Of a stretch of DNA of 64,000 nt, positions 8,091 to 19,367 are shown piece after piece. Source of the stretch: Streptomyces sp. F63 (GTDB taxonomy: Bacteria > Actinomycetota > Actinomycetes > Streptomycetales > Streptomycetaceae); contig NZ_JAGPXX010000004.1 of NCBI RefSeq assembly GCF_018070345.1, forward strand, positions 186,001 through 250,000, given 5' to 3'. The position numbers and the translations under genes are program-made. The notes beneath the pieces were generated by a model. That model did no database searches. It worked only from the letters and a program-made list of their open reading frames with translations, and was not told where the DNA came from. Position 1 is the stretch's first letter; each line of letters starts with the position of its first letter.

Positions 8091-8645
8091 CTAACGCTCC
8101 CTTCCCCGAAGTCCGGGAGCCGCAACCTCCGCCGTGAGCATTCTGCGCAGACATCCCAGGCACCGGGAACGAATCGGCCCAAGACTTCCCTGTGAGATTC
8201 CCAACGCGCCTGCGATTTCCCGGTACGTCGGGTCGTACGGGGACAGCATGGCGGCCAGCAGACCGGGGCACCGGCCCGGCAGCCGGCGTACCGCGCTCCG
8301 CAGTTCGCGCCGCTCCTCGGCCGCCAGCACCCGCTCCTCCACGCCGGGCGGTCCGGCCGTGCGGGTCCGGACGGCGGGGCCCGGCTCCCCGCCGTCCACC
8401 ATCGCGTACGGCACCTCCCGGCGGGCGCGGAGCCGGGCCCCGCGCCCCTCGCTGCGGACGGCGGCCCGCAGCCATTCGGCCACGGCCCGCTCCGGCAGCG
8501 GACCGGACTCGCGGCGGTGTTCCAGCAGCCGCAGCCAGGCTCCCTGTTCGAGGTCGGCGGCCTCCGCGGCGGTGCCGTGGGCCTCGGCCGCCGCCTCGGC
8601 GGCGAGCAGCGGACGCAGCCGGAGGAACAGGTCACTGAGTGTCAT
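8091..8645 (-). CDS. Small sigma-70-like (ECF-type) regulator
   Basis: A 184-residue protein with a sigma region 2-like helix set at residues 5-75 (LFLRLRPLL, EQGAWLRLLEHRRE, AVAEWLRAAVRSEGR) and a C-terminal region 4 helix-turn-helix (SPYDPTYREIAGALGISQGSLGPIRSRCLGCLRRML shortened here to its landmarks YREIAGALGI and GSLGPIRSR). The arrangement fits a short ECF sigma factor of the kind common in Streptomyces. No anti-sigma gene is adjacent. The Ala-rich segment between the regions is divergent, so promoter-melting ability is not assured. Confidence 0.7.
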   Translation of the reverse strand: MTLSDLFLRLRPLLAAEAAAEAHGTAAEAADLEQGAWLRLLEHRRESGPLPERAVAEWLRAAVRSEGRGARLRARREVPYAMVDGGEPGPAVRTRTAGPPGVEERVLAAEERRELRSAVRRLPGRCPGLLAAMLSPYDPTYREIAGALGISQGSLGPIRSRCLGCLRRMLTAEVAAPGLRGRER

Positions 8646-8726
8646 GCCGTCCGGGACACCCGGACGATGCAGGATGGTTTCGCCAACCCTGCGAACTCAC
8701 CCGTCCGGGCCGCCGGCCGCGCGGCC

Positions 8727-8795
8727 CTTGACCCGGGGCCTTGACCCGGGGCCAGCCTTGACGCGGGCCCTTGACGCGGGCCCTTGGCCCGGGGC
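8727..8795. repeat. Five imperfect copies of a 13-bp direct repeat
   Basis: CTTGACCCGGGGC and variants (CTTGACGCGGGCC, CTTGGCCCGGGGC) start at 8727, 8740, 8757, 8770 and 8783, just downstream of the glycerophosphodiesterase stop and upstream of the sigma-like gene on the minus strand. No gene is present between 8646 and 8807. Confidence 0.75.
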
Positions 8796-8807
8796 CCGCT
8801 CCGGGGC

Positions 8808-9977
8808 TCAGTCCCGCAGGAAGTCCTCCCGTGCCAGCAGGGCCGTGTCGCAGTTGTCGGTGAAGATCCCGTCGATGCCGGTGGCGAAGTAGGCGCGGTA
8901 CGCGCCGAAGGCGTCCCCGTACGCGGCCGGGTCACCGCCGCGCCGGAATTCGGCGGGCAGGAAGGTGTTCTCGTTCCGCATCGTGTACGGGTGCAGGACC
9001 AGCCCGGCCCGGTGCGCGTCCTCGACGAGCCCGGTGGGGGTGCCCAGCTTCCCGTCGGCGCCCTTGGGGATCACCAGGTCGAGCAGGGGGCCGATACCCT
9101 GCGCGAAGCCCGCGATCCACGCCAGGCCCTCCGGGGTGACGAGATCGGCCACCGTCCGCGGGTCGCCCGCCTCCCGGAAGTCCCAGGGACGGTCGTCGGC
9201 GGTCCACAGCAGCACCACCCGCGGCGTGGAGACCAGCCGGCTCATCCGCTCCATGCTGGTCGGCTCGAAGGACTGCAGGAAGACGGGCGCGTTCCTCCGG
9301 TGCCGCCCGTACCGGCGCAGCAGCTTCGCCAGCCGCTCCTCCAGGCCGAGGCCGATCCCCCGGAAGTAGCTGGGGTGCTTGGTCTCGACGTGCAGCCACA
9401 CCGGGCGGCCCCGGCGGCGGCCCTCGCGGTCCGCCCACTGGAGCACCTCCTCGAAGGAGGGGACCTCCCAGCGGCCGTTGTAGAGGGTGTTGTGCGGGCG
9501 GACGGCGGGGATGCGCTCCTTCGCGCGCAGGGTCTTCAGCTCCGCCAGGGTGAAGTCCTCGGTGAACCAGCCGGTGATCTCCGTGCCGTCGACGGTCTTG
9601 GTGGTCTTCCGCGCGGCGAACTCGGGGTGGTCGGCGACGTCGGTGGTGCCGGTGATGTCGTTCTCGTGGCGGCAGACCAGATGGCCGTCGCGGGTGGGCA
9701 CCAGGTCCTGCTCGATGACGTCCGCGCCCAGGTCCAGCGCCAACTGATAGGCGCCGAGGGTGTGTTCGGGACGGTAGCCGCTGGCGCCCCGGTGGGCGAC
9801 GACGGCGGGCACCGGCAGCCCCCGGTACGCGTCCCGGCCGCCCTTGCCGGCGGCGGCCTGTGCCGTACCCGCCGCGGCCGCCGTGCCCGCCGCGCCCAGG
9901 ACGGCCGCGCCCGCGCCGAGGGCCGCGGCCCCCAGCAGTGCCCGACGGCCCGGCCCGTGCTCCTGCGACTGCTCCAT
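8808..9977 (-). CDS. Glycerophosphodiester phosphodiesterase, Tat-exported
   Basis: A 389-residue secreted GDPD-family enzyme that hydrolyses glycerophosphodiesters to glycerol-3-phosphate and an alcohol. Residues 1-40 are a twin-arginine signal (GRRALLGAAALG, hydrophobic Ala/Gly core, cleavage near AQA-AAG). The TIM-barrel active site is clear: VVAHRGASGYRPEHTLGAY, then DVIEQDLVPTRDGHLVCRHE with the metal-binding Glu and Asp and the catalytic His, LHVETKHP, and GIDGIFTDN at the C-terminal end. The ATG at 9977 has AGGAGG 11 bases upstream; the longer frame to 10178 has no signal and is rejected. It probably scavenges phosphate and glycerol from lipid head groups. Confidence 0.93.
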   Translation of the reverse strand: MEQSQEHGPGRRALLGAAALGAGAAVLGAAGTAAAAGTAQAAAGKGGRDAYRGLPVPAVVAHRGASGYRPEHTLGAYQLALDLGADVIEQDLVPTRDGHLVCRHENDITGTTDVADHPEFAARKTTKTVDGTEITGWFTEDFTLAELKTLRAKERIPAVRPHNTLYNGRWEVPSFEEVLQWADREGRRRGRPVWLHVETKHPSYFRGIGLGLEERLAKLLRRYGRHRRNAPVFLQSFEPTSMERMSRLVSTPRVVLLWTADDRPWDFREAGDPRTVADLVTPEGLAWIAGFAQGIGPLLDLVIPKGADGKLGTPTGLVEDAHRAGLVLHPYTMRNENTFLPAEFRRGGDPAAYGDAFGAYRAYFATGIDGIFTDNCDTALLAREDFLRD

Positions 9978-10225
9978 GAGAACCCCTGCCTCCTGTGGTG
10001 AATCTGCCGGACGACCGGGGGTGATCGTAGGCGGCTGCACCTGTCCCGGGGGAGGCCGCAAACCGAACACGGGGCGAACACACGCGGACTCGCGGCGTCC
10101 GCGAGCCGGACCGATGTGCGTCTCCGGCGATCTCGCGAGTACCGTACTCACCTGCAGACTCCCGCGATGCGGAAACATTCCGCGCGCTGCCTCGGCCGAC
10201 GACCAGGACCAGACCGGAGGGCCCG

Positions 10226-10894
10226 TTGTCCCGTATTGCGCTCAAGGCGCTTCTCGGATTGCTCGTGCGCGTCCTGTTCCGCCCCCGCGTCGAGGGTGCG
10301 GAGCACGTCCCCGCCACCGGGCCGGTCATCCTGGCCGGGAACCACGTCACCTTCATCGACTCGCTGTTCCTCGCGCTCGTCATGAAGCGCCAGGTCTTCT
10401 TCATCGGCAAGGACGAGTACGTCACCGGCAAGGGGATCAAGGGCCGGCTGATGGCCTGGTTCTTCGGGATGTCCGGCATGATCCCCGTCGACCGCGACGG
10501 CGGGCACGGCGGCGTGGCCGCGCTGATGACCGGCCGCCGGCTGCTGGAGGAGGGCAAGGCGTTCGGGATCTACCCGGAGGGCACCCGCTCGCCCGACGGC
10601 CGGCTGTACCGGGGCCGGACCGGCGTCTCCCGGCTCACGCTGATGACCGGGGCGCCCGTGGTCCCGTTCGCGATGATCGGCACCGACAAGGTGCAGCCGG
10701 GCGGCAAGGGCATGCCCCGGATCGCCCCGGTGACCGTCCGCTTCGGGGCTCCCCTGGACTTCTCGCGCTACGACGGGATGGACCGCGACCGCTACGTGCT
10801 GCGGGCGGTGACCGACGAGGTGATGAGCGAGGTCATGCGGCTCTCCGGCCAGGAGTACGTGGACATGTACGCCACCAAGGCGAAGGCGGCCTGA
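10226..10894 (+). CDS. 1-acylglycerol-3-phosphate O-acyltransferase (PlsC family)
   Basis: A 222-residue membrane-associated acyltransferase. It carries the NHVTFID acyl-transfer box (NHx4D) at residues 39-45, the FIGKDEY block, the substrate-binding FGIYPEGTRS block and VVPFAMIG, in the order expected for PlsC. The N-terminal hydrophobic helix (ALKALLGLLVRVLF) anchors it. The start is TTG with GGAGG about five bases upstream; there is no better ATG or GTG. It acts in phospholipid synthesis, converting lysophosphatidate to phosphatidate, or on a related lipid. It is transcribed divergently from the glycerophosphodiesterase. Confidence 0.9.
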   Translation: MSRIALKALLGLLVRVLFRPRVEGAEHVPATGPVILAGNHVTFIDSLFLALVMKRQVFFIGKDEYVTGKGIKGRLMAWFFGMSGMIPVDRDGGHGGVAALMTGRRLLEEGKAFGIYPEGTRSPDGRLYRGRTGVSRLTLMTGAPVVPFAMIGTDKVQPGGKGMPRIAPVTVRFGAPLDFSRYDGMDRDRYVLRAVTDEVMSEVMRLSGQEYVDMYATKAKAA

Positions 10895-10917
10895 CCGGCC
10901 CGGCCGGCGCGCGACGG

Positions 10918-10957
10918 ACGGCGGCCCCCGGCGGAAGTGCCCGCCGGGGGCCGCCGT
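10918..10957 (+). terminator. Strong hairpin after the acyltransferase gene
   Basis: A perfect 17-bp inverted repeat (ACGGCGGCCCCCGGCGG) with a six-base loop AAGTGC, beginning 23 bp after the stop at 10894 and lying between two convergent genes, so it may serve both strands. Confidence 0.85.
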
Positions 10958-10991
10958 TGTCCGTGACCGGGTACGCCCCGGCCGCCGGCCG

Positions 10992-11333
10992 TCAGCAGTG
11001 GATGTACCGCAGGAAGAAATGGGTGGCGAAGTCGCCCCGGGTGTCGATGGTGAACTTCTTGCTCCTGCCCTTGGGGCCGACCCAGGGACCGTCGAAGTAC
11101 CAGCCCTTCTGCGTCCTCACCCGCACATAGGGGCAGCGGCCGTCGGCGCGGGTGTCCTTGACCGTGCCGTGGACCCGGGATCCGCAGCGCTGCCCGTTGG
11201 CGTAGCCCTCCCGGGACTTGACGGACCAGTTGTAGCAGGGGGCGTCCCCGCCGGCCGGGGCGGCGGAGGCGGTGCCGTTCACGGGCACCGCGAGGAGCGC
11301 GAGTGCGGCCAGCGCGATGAGCTGCTTCCTCAT
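10992..11333 (-). CDS. Small secreted cysteine-containing protein
   Basis: A 113-residue protein with a Sec signal peptide (MRKQLIALAALALLAVPVNG, cleavage near ASA-AP). The mature part of about 85 residues has four cysteines: PCYNW, QRCGS, GRCPY and the C-terminal YIHC. It also contains KGWYFDGPWVG and a basic GPKGRSKKFTID stretch. Four cysteines and a small beta-rich domain suggest a disulfide-stabilised extracellular protein such as an inhibitor or SH3-like module. No family is firmly recognised. ATG start with a purine-rich region upstream. Confidence 0.78.
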   Translation of the reverse strand: MRKQLIALAALALLAVPVNGTASAAPAGGDAPCYNWSVKSREGYANGQRCGSRVHGTVKDTRADGRCPYVRVRTQKGWYFDGPWVGPKGRSKKFTIDTRGDFATHFFLRYIHC

Positions 11334-11684
11334 GACATGACTCCCTTGTCTCGGTTGCGGCCGTCACGACTGTGCGCCGGGGACGGGGCCCCGCAGGGGG
11401 GTTCGCCGGAGAAACCACCCGACCGGGCAGCGGTCCCCGGGCAGCGGTTCGACACGCGGACACCCTGGCGCGGCCGTGGCCGCCGCACGGGGAGGGCGGG
11501 GAACGCTTCGGAGCGGAGAGCGCGCGGGGCCGGGAGGGCGCCGGGCGGAGGGTCGCCGGATCGGAGCAGCCGGGGAAGCGCCCGGGCCCGGGCGTGACTA
11601 GCGTCCTGTCCCGTACACCGGTCCGGTCCGCCGGCCCTCCCCCACGGGCCCGGGCCCCCGCGGCCCCGGCCGAGAGGAAGTCCG
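11334..11684. other. Divergent intergenic region without a recognised gene
   Basis: 351 bp separating the small secreted protein (minus) from the next secreted protein (plus). Frames across it give only compositional shadows. It must hold promoters for both genes; TAGCGT near 11599 is a possible -10 element for the plus-strand gene. Confidence 0.4.
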
Positions 11685-12452
11685 ATGCGCCTCGCCGCCC
11701 TCGTCACCACGCTGGCCGCCGTCACGGCGACCGGTCTGCCCGCCGCGCACCCGGCCGCCGCGGAGGATCCGCGGCCCCCGGCCCCGGCGGGGGCGTCACC
11801 ACAGACGCGGCACCGGCCGCCGGAGCACTCCGCGGCCCGCACGGCCGTCCTCCCGCGCACCGTCCGGTGGCTGCTGGACTCCGACGGCTCCTTCCGGGAG
11901 CGCTACCGGAAGGACGGCTCCCCCGCCGCCCGCCGGATCGCCGCCCGCACCCGGGCGGCCCTCGAGACCGGGGGGATCGCCACGCACCTGCCCCGGGGCG
12001 CGCACGTCCCCGAACTCCCGCCGATGACGGTCTGGCGGGCCCGGGACGACGGCGCGCGCGTCGCACGCGTCGCCTACACGGGGACGGCCGTCCCACCCAG
12101 CGGCATCGCCGTCCACTACGACGCGGCGCACCGCCTCACCGGCACCGTCGAGCACGTCTTCGAAGAGCGCGGTGAGACCCAGGGCCGGGTCGCGGTGTGG
12201 CGCGACGGGCGGCAGGTGCTGGACGCCTTCGTGGAGCACACCCCCGAACCCTCTTCCTGGTCCGAGCGGTTCACCGACTGCACGGGCGACCGGGACGTCC
12301 CCGGCTGGGTCGTCCAGGCGCTGGTCACGAGCGGAGCCCCGGCCCCCGGGAAGGCCGGCGGCACCGCGCCCCCCGAGCAGCCGGGCGGCCTCCGCATCCC
12401 CTTCGCGGACACGCTCCTGCTCTGCTCCCGGCAGGCGGACCGCAACGGCTGA
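11685..12452 (+). CDS. Secreted protein of unknown function
   Basis: A 255-residue protein with a signal peptide (MRLAALVTTLAAVTATGLPA, cleavage near AAA-ED) and an AGAGGAAG ribosome site. After a Pro/Arg-rich linker the mature region has a helical part (SFRERYRKDGSPAARRIAARTRAALE) and a beta-rich part with MTVWRARDDGARVARVAYTG and VAVWRDGRQVLDAFVEHTP. Two cysteines (FTDCTGD and LLLCSRQ) could form a disulfide. No catalytic motif is seen. It is convergent with argH and separated from it by about 90 bp. Confidence 0.75.
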   Translation: MRLAALVTTLAAVTATGLPAAHPAAAEDPRPPAPAGASPQTRHRPPEHSAARTAVLPRTVRWLLDSDGSFRERYRKDGSPAARRIAARTRAALETGGIATHLPRGAHVPELPPMTVWRARDDGARVARVAYTGTAVPPSGIAVHYDAAHRLTGTVEHVFEERGETQGRVAVWRDGRQVLDAFVEHTPEPSSWSERFTDCTGDRDVPGWVVQALVTSGAPAPGKAGGTAPPEQPGGLRIPFADTLLLCSRQADRNG

Positions 12453-12523
12453 CGGACGGCCCACCGGCGGCCCCGGGAGGCCCGTCCCCGCACGCCCGGG
12501 ACGGCCCGCCGGGTCCGGGGCAG

Positions 12524-12545
12524 CCCCGGGGGCAGCCCCCCGGGG
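12524..12545 (-). terminator. Hairpin immediately after argH
   Basis: CCCCGGGGG, loop CAGC, then CCCCCGGGG form a nine-bp stem that abuts the argH stop at 12546 and lies between convergent genes. Confidence 0.5.
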
Positions 12546-15415
<2,870 letters not shown>

Positions 15416-15429
15416 GGGATTCTCCTTAC

Positions 15430-15480
15430 GATGCATGCGCTGACAGGTATAAGTATGCACTGGGCCGTATGTTTCGTCAA
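15430..15480 (-). promoter_or_regulatory. argG promoter with candidate ARG box
   Basis: On the minus strand TTGACG (15480-15475), a 17-bp spacer and CATACT (15457-15452) form a good sigma-70-type promoter. The -10 region and the bases after it (TGCATACTTATACCTG, then GCGCATGCAT) are unusually AT-rich for this genome and contain TGCAT/ATGCA half-sites like ArgR-binding ARG boxes. Assignment to ArgR is inference. Confidence 0.55.
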
Positions 15481-15735
15481 CGCGCTCCGTGGGGAGGGCG
15501 CGGCGCGGTCGTCGCCGGGCGGCTCGCGACCACCGCGGAGGCCGCAGAGGCGGAGCGCCGTGCCATGCGCCGCGCGGCGGAGATCCTCACCCGGGATCTG
15601 AGCCAGCGAGACGCCGGCCGGGTCATGGGGGTGTCCTTCCAGCGGGTGTCGCAACTCCTCGGGCCGGACCGCGCCGCCCGCAGGTCGAAGCACGCCGGCA
15701 GCGCTCGGCGCGCCACGAAGCGGGTGAAGGGCTGA
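15469..15735 (+). CDS. Small HTH protein, possibly the C-terminal remnant of a HicB-like antitoxin
   Basis: An 88-residue frame. Residues 20-45 ([21 protein letters not shown]) form a charged helix and [22 protein letters not shown] a helix-turn-helix, followed by a basic tail. This pattern matches the end of actinobacterial HicB-type antitoxins, but the N-terminal HicB fold is missing and no HicA toxin is nearby. No ribosome site precedes the ATG, and the start lies within the argG promoter region on the opposite strand. It may be a relic or start later. Coding bias is normal for the genome. Confidence 0.4.
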   Translation: MFRQRAPWGGRGAVVAGRLATTAEAAEAERRAMRRAAEILTRDLSQRDAGRVMGVSFQRVSQLLGPDRAARRSKHAGSARRATKRVKG

Positions 15736-15948
15736 GGCTCACCGTGGCCACCGAGCGTCCCGCCGCAGGGCGGCGAGGCGCCCGCCCCAATGGGGCGACA
15801 CCACCCTGGGCCGGCCGCCGGCGGCGATGCGCGGCCGCGCGTCGGGCGGATTGCCCTCCGCGCTGAGCGTCCGCGGGTTTTCCTCCGTACTGCTGTGAGA
15901 AGGCCGGGGGCTACTGCCGGTAGCCGGGCGCAGCGGGGAGGCAGGACC

Positions 15949-17460
15949 GTGAGCATCACCACTGAGACATCGACGCGGGAGCCGACGGCGGAACCGCGGT
16001 CGGCGACGGGGCCCGGCGCACCGCCCGCGGCGGCCGGTGCGCCGGCGCCTCAGACGACGATCCGGACGATCGCGGACTTCGGGCGTGCCGCGCGGCGGCG
16101 GGCCGAGGCCCGGATGCGGCCGCGCAGTTCCGGGGCCCTGCCCGTGCTGGGCGTGCTGTGGGCGGGAGCCCTCGCCGTGCTGGGCCTGTGGTGGTACAAC
16201 ACCCCGGTCGTCTCCGCGACCACCGACTGGATCACCGGAGCCGGCCGGATCACCGGGCTGCTCGCCGGCTACTCCACGGCCGCGGTGGTGCTGCTCATGG
16301 CCCGGGTGCCCGTCCTGGAGCGGCGGATCGGCTCGGACCGGGTGGCCCGCTGGCACGCGGTGGCGGGCCGCTACACCATCAGCCTGATCGTGGCCCACAC
16401 CGCGCTGATCGTCTGGGGCTACGCGGAGCAGGCCGGCACCGGCCCGGTGGACCAGTTCCTCACCGTCGTCCTCGACTTCCCCGACATGATCGAGGCCGCC
16501 ATCGGCACCGTGCTGCTGGTGGTGATCGGTCTCGTCTCGGCGGGCGCCGCGCGGCGGAAGCTGCCGTACGAGCTGTGGTACTACCTGCATCTGCTCACGT
16601 ACGCCGCGGTGTTCCTCGCCTTCTGGCACCAGCTCTCGACCGGCACCGAGTTCATCGCCGTCCCGGCGGCGCAGACGGCCTGGTACGCGCTGTACGGCAC
16701 GGTGACCGCGCTCATGGTCTGGTACCGGATCATCACCCCCGTCCGGCTCAACCTGCGGCACCAACTGCGGGTGGAGTCGGTGGTGGAGGAGGCGGCGGGC
16801 GTCACCTCCGTCATCATGTCGGGGCGGGACCTGGACGGGCTGGATGCCGAGGCGGGGCAGTTCTTCCGCTGGCGGTTCCTGGCCCCGGGGCTCCGCTGGA
16901 CCTCCAACCCGTACTCCCTGTCGGCCACACCGCGCGACGACCGGCTGCGCATCACCGTCAAGGCCGCGGGCGACCACAGCGCCGCCCTGGCCGCGCTCCC
17001 CGCCGGCACCCGGGTGTGGGCCGAGGGCCCGTACGGCGCGCTCACCGCCGCCCGCCGGCAGCGGCCCCGCGGCGAGGAGCGGCGGCGCGGCACCAAGGTG
17101 CTGCTGATCGCGGGCGGGGCCGGGATCACCCCGATGCGGGCGCTGTTCGAGACCATCCCCGCCGCACCGGGGGACCTGACGCTGCTGTACCGGGCCCGCC
17201 GCAAGGAGGACCTGGTGCTCTGGGACGAGCTGCGCGTCATCGCCGCGCGGCGGCAGGCGAAGCTGTTCTCGGCCGTCAACGAACCCGACGGCACCCGGCC
17301 GCAGATCACCGCCGAGGGCATGGCCCGCGTCCTGCCCGACATCGCCAAACACGATGTCTACCTGTGCGGACCTCCCGGCCTCGCCGAGGAATTCCATGCC
17401 ATCCTGCGCGAGGCCGGGGTGCCGGCCCGCCGCATCCACCACGAGTCCTTCGAGCTGTGA
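15949..17460 (+). CDS. Ferric-reductase-like membrane flavoprotein (FAD/NAD-binding oxidoreductase)
   Basis: A 503-residue protein that probably moves electrons from cytoplasmic NAD(P)H across the membrane. Residues 1-60 are a disordered tail. Residues 60-260 hold about six membrane helices of the ferric reductase domain with haem-ligand histidines in RWHAVAGRYTISLIVAHTAL and LWYYLHLLTYAAVFLAFWHQ. The flavin domain contains FFRWRF and NPYSLS; the NAD domain contains VLLIAGGAGITPMRALFE and VYLCGPPGLAEEF. The GTG at 15949 has GGGAGG seven bases upstream. It is followed 43 bp later by an FMN-binding protein and then ApbE, which indicates an extracytoplasmic electron-transfer chain. Confidence 0.92.
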   Translation: MSITTETSTREPTAEPRSATGPGAPPAAAGAPAPQTTIRTIADFGRAARRRAEARMRPRSSGALPVLGVLWAGALAVLGLWWYNTPVVSATTDWITGAGRITGLLAGYSTAAVVLLMARVPVLERRIGSDRVARWHAVAGRYTISLIVAHTALIVWGYAEQAGTGPVDQFLTVVLDFPDMIEAAIGTVLLVVIGLVSAGAARRKLPYELWYYLHLLTYAAVFLAFWHQLSTGTEFIAVPAAQTAWYALYGTVTALMVWYRIITPVRLNLRHQLRVESVVEEAAGVTSVIMSGRDLDGLDAEAGQFFRWRFLAPGLRWTSNPYSLSATPRDDRLRITVKAAGDHSAALAALPAGTRVWAEGPYGALTAARRQRPRGEERRRGTKVLLIAGGAGITPMRALFETIPAAPGDLTLLYRARRKEDLVLWDELRVIAARRQAKLFSAVNEPDGTRPQITAEGMARVLPDIAKHDVYLCGPPGLAEEFHAILREAGVPARRIHHESFEL

Positions 17461-17503
17461 GCCACACTGTGAGCCACAGCCAGAGCAAGCCGGAGCGGAA
17501 TCC

Positions 17504-18106
17504 ATGAGGAAGCACCCGATACGCCGCATCGTCCTGGGCAGCGCCGCCACCGTCTCCGGTGTCGTGCTGCTGCTGGCCCTCAAGATGCCGTACGCACCGT
17601 GGGAGGCCGAGCGGACCTCCGCCGCACAGCCGCCGGCCGCCGGGGCGCCGGCGGCGCCCGGGGCGGGCGGCGCCGCCTCGCCGGGCGCGCCGGCCGGCGA
17701 CCCTGCGGGCGGGGGTCCGGCGGGCGGGGGTCCGGCGGGCGGTGACCCGGCCGGCGGCGGCGAGGCCGCGGCCCCGGGCGGCGGGCAGGGCGCGGGCGGG
17801 GGCGGGGGCGGGGCGCCGGCCCAGGAGGCGCCCCGTACCGTCACCGGCGACCTGGTCACGACCGAGTACGGGCCCGTCCAGGCCCGCATCACCCTCACCG
17901 GCGGGAAGATCACCGCGGCCGACGCCGCCCAGGCCCCGTCCGGCAACCCGCAGACGGAGTCGATCACCGCCCGGGCCGTGCCGGAGCTCGGCAAGAAGGC
18001 CGTGCAGGCGCAGAGCGCGGAGATCGACACCGTCTCGGGCGCCACCTTCACCAGCGAGGGCTACAAGAAGTCCCTGCAGAGCGCGCTGGACAAGGCCGGT
18101 GGCTGA
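17504..18106 (+). CDS. Extracytoplasmic FMN-binding domain protein
   Basis: A 200-residue protein with an N-terminal signal anchor (IRRIVLGSAATVSGVVLLLALK), a Gly/Pro/Ala linker of about 80 residues containing repeated AGGG(P)AGG units, and a C-terminal FMN-binding domain. The flavinylation motif DTVSGATFTSEGY is present, with the acceptor Thr near residue 181; in this family FMN is attached covalently through phosphate to that Thr by ApbE. The ApbE gene overlaps its 3' end by eight bases. The likely role is to accept electrons from the upstream membrane reductase outside the membrane. Confidence 0.92.
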   Translation: MRKHPIRRIVLGSAATVSGVVLLLALKMPYAPWEAERTSAAQPPAAGAPAAPGAGGAASPGAPAGDPAGGGPAGGGPAGGDPAGGGEAAAPGGGQGAGGGGGGAPAQEAPRTVTGDLVTTEYGPVQARITLTGGKITAADAAQAPSGNPQTESITARAVPELGKKAVQAQSAEIDTVSGATFTSEGYKKSLQSALDKAGG

Positions 18107-18869
18107 GGCTCCCCGGTTCCGCCGGGTCGAGGAGGCCATGGGCACGGTCTTCTCGTTCGACGTCCGGGGCCCGCGCGCGCACGACGCCGGGCCCGCGGTC
18201 GAGGACGCGGTGGCCTGGCTGCACCGGGTGGACGAGCTGTTCTCCCCGTACCGGGAGGAGAGCGAGCTCAGCCGGCTGGCGCGCGGCGAGCTGTCCGCCG
18301 GTGACTGCGATCCGCTCATCGCGGAGGTCCTGCTGCTCTGCGAGGGCGCGGAGGAGATGAGCGACGGCTGGTTCAGCCCCCGCTACGCGGGCGGTCTGGA
18401 CCCGACCGGGCTGGTCAAGGGCTGGGCGGTGGAGCGGGCCTCCCAGCGGCTGGCCGAGGCCGGGGCGGCCGACACCTGCGTGAACGGCGGCGGCGACATC
18501 CAGCTGAGCGGCCGCGCCGGTCCGGGGCGGCCCTGGCGCACCGGGATCAGCGACCCGCTGCGGCCGGACCGGCTGGCCGCCGTCGTGGAGGGCGAGGGCC
18601 GGCTGGCCGTGGCCACCAGCGGCACGGCCGAACGCGGCTGCCACGTCCTGAACCCGCACACCGGCTCCCCTCCCCGGCACGGACTGCTCTCCGTCACGGT
18701 GCTCGCGGAGGGCCTCACGGCGGCGGACGCCTGGGCGACGGCGGCCTTCGCGCGGGGCCGCGCGGCGCGGGACTGGCTGGAGTCGCTGCCGGACGTGGAA
18801 GCGTTCGCGGTGACGGCGGACGGCGGCACCTGGAGCACGACGGGCTTCGCGAAGTTCACGGCCTCCTGA
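18099..18869 (+). CDS. apbE: FAD:protein FMN transferase
   Basis: A 256-residue enzyme that transfers FMN from FAD to the Thr of the SGAT motif in the preceding protein. Family landmarks are MGTVFSFDV, VDELFSPYREESELSRL, TGLVKGWAVERA, VNGGGDIQ, ATSGTAERGCHVLNPHTG and the metal-binding LTAADAWATAAF. The GTG at 18099 lies inside the end of the upstream gene, an arrangement for coupled translation; the first internal ATG (18138) would remove the first strand. No signal peptide is visible, so it would act in the cytoplasm or be exported with its partner. Confidence 0.93.
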   Translation: MAEAPRFRRVEEAMGTVFSFDVRGPRAHDAGPAVEDAVAWLHRVDELFSPYREESELSRLARGELSAGDCDPLIAEVLLLCEGAEEMSDGWFSPRYAGGLDPTGLVKGWAVERASQRLAEAGAADTCVNGGGDIQLSGRAGPGRPWRTGISDPLRPDRLAAVVEGEGRLAVATSGTAERGCHVLNPHTGSPPRHGLLSVTVLAEGLTAADAWATAAFARGRAARDWLESLPDVEAFAVTADGGTWSTTGFAKFTAS

Positions 18870-19085
18870 CGCACAGCCCCCGCGGACCGGTCCGGCCGGC
18901 CGGTGGCACAGGCATGGAAACGCGTGCGGGCCGGGGCGTTCTGGTGGGCCCGGGCCGCGGGTAGCCTCCAGGGGACAGCGAGCGCGAGGGGTCCGCGCGG
19001 GCGGACCCTGCGACCGGATCCGGCCGTGGGCCGTGTCACCGCGCGGATTCCCCGCCATGGCCAGGGAAGCGGGCACCACACGCCT

Positions 19086-19307
19086 ATGAGCACGTACGTC
19101 CCCGATGCCTCGGCTCTGCCCCTGCGCTGGACCGTCTCCTCCTACAGCGGCGGAACGGACAACTGCGTCGAAGTCGCCCGGTTCGAGGGGGAGACCGTGG
19201 CCGTGCGGGACTCGGAGGACCCCTCCGGGCCCGCCCTGCTGCTGCGGGCCGACGAATGGGCCGCGTTCATCGCCGACATCCGGGCGGGCGAGTTCGACCT
19301 GCTCTGA
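19086..19307 (+). CDS. DUF397 domain protein
   Basis: A 73-residue protein of the DUF397 family, recognisable by LRWTVSSYSGGTDNCVEVARF, VAVRDSEDPSGPALLLRADEWAAFIADIRAGEFD. These small actinobacterial proteins usually lie next to an XRE-type helix-turn-helix regulator and are thought to modulate it; no such regulator is adjacent here, so this one is an orphan. ATG start; the longer open frame upstream (from 18903) is not similar to the family. Function is not established. Confidence 0.9.
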   Translation: MSTYVPDASALPLRWTVSSYSGGTDNCVEVARFEGETVAVRDSEDPSGPALLLRADEWAAFIADIRAGEFDLL

Positions 19308-19367
19308 CGGCACCCGAACCGCGGCAACCCTGCGGCCCGGGCGCGTTGACGGCGGGGCGGCAGGCCC

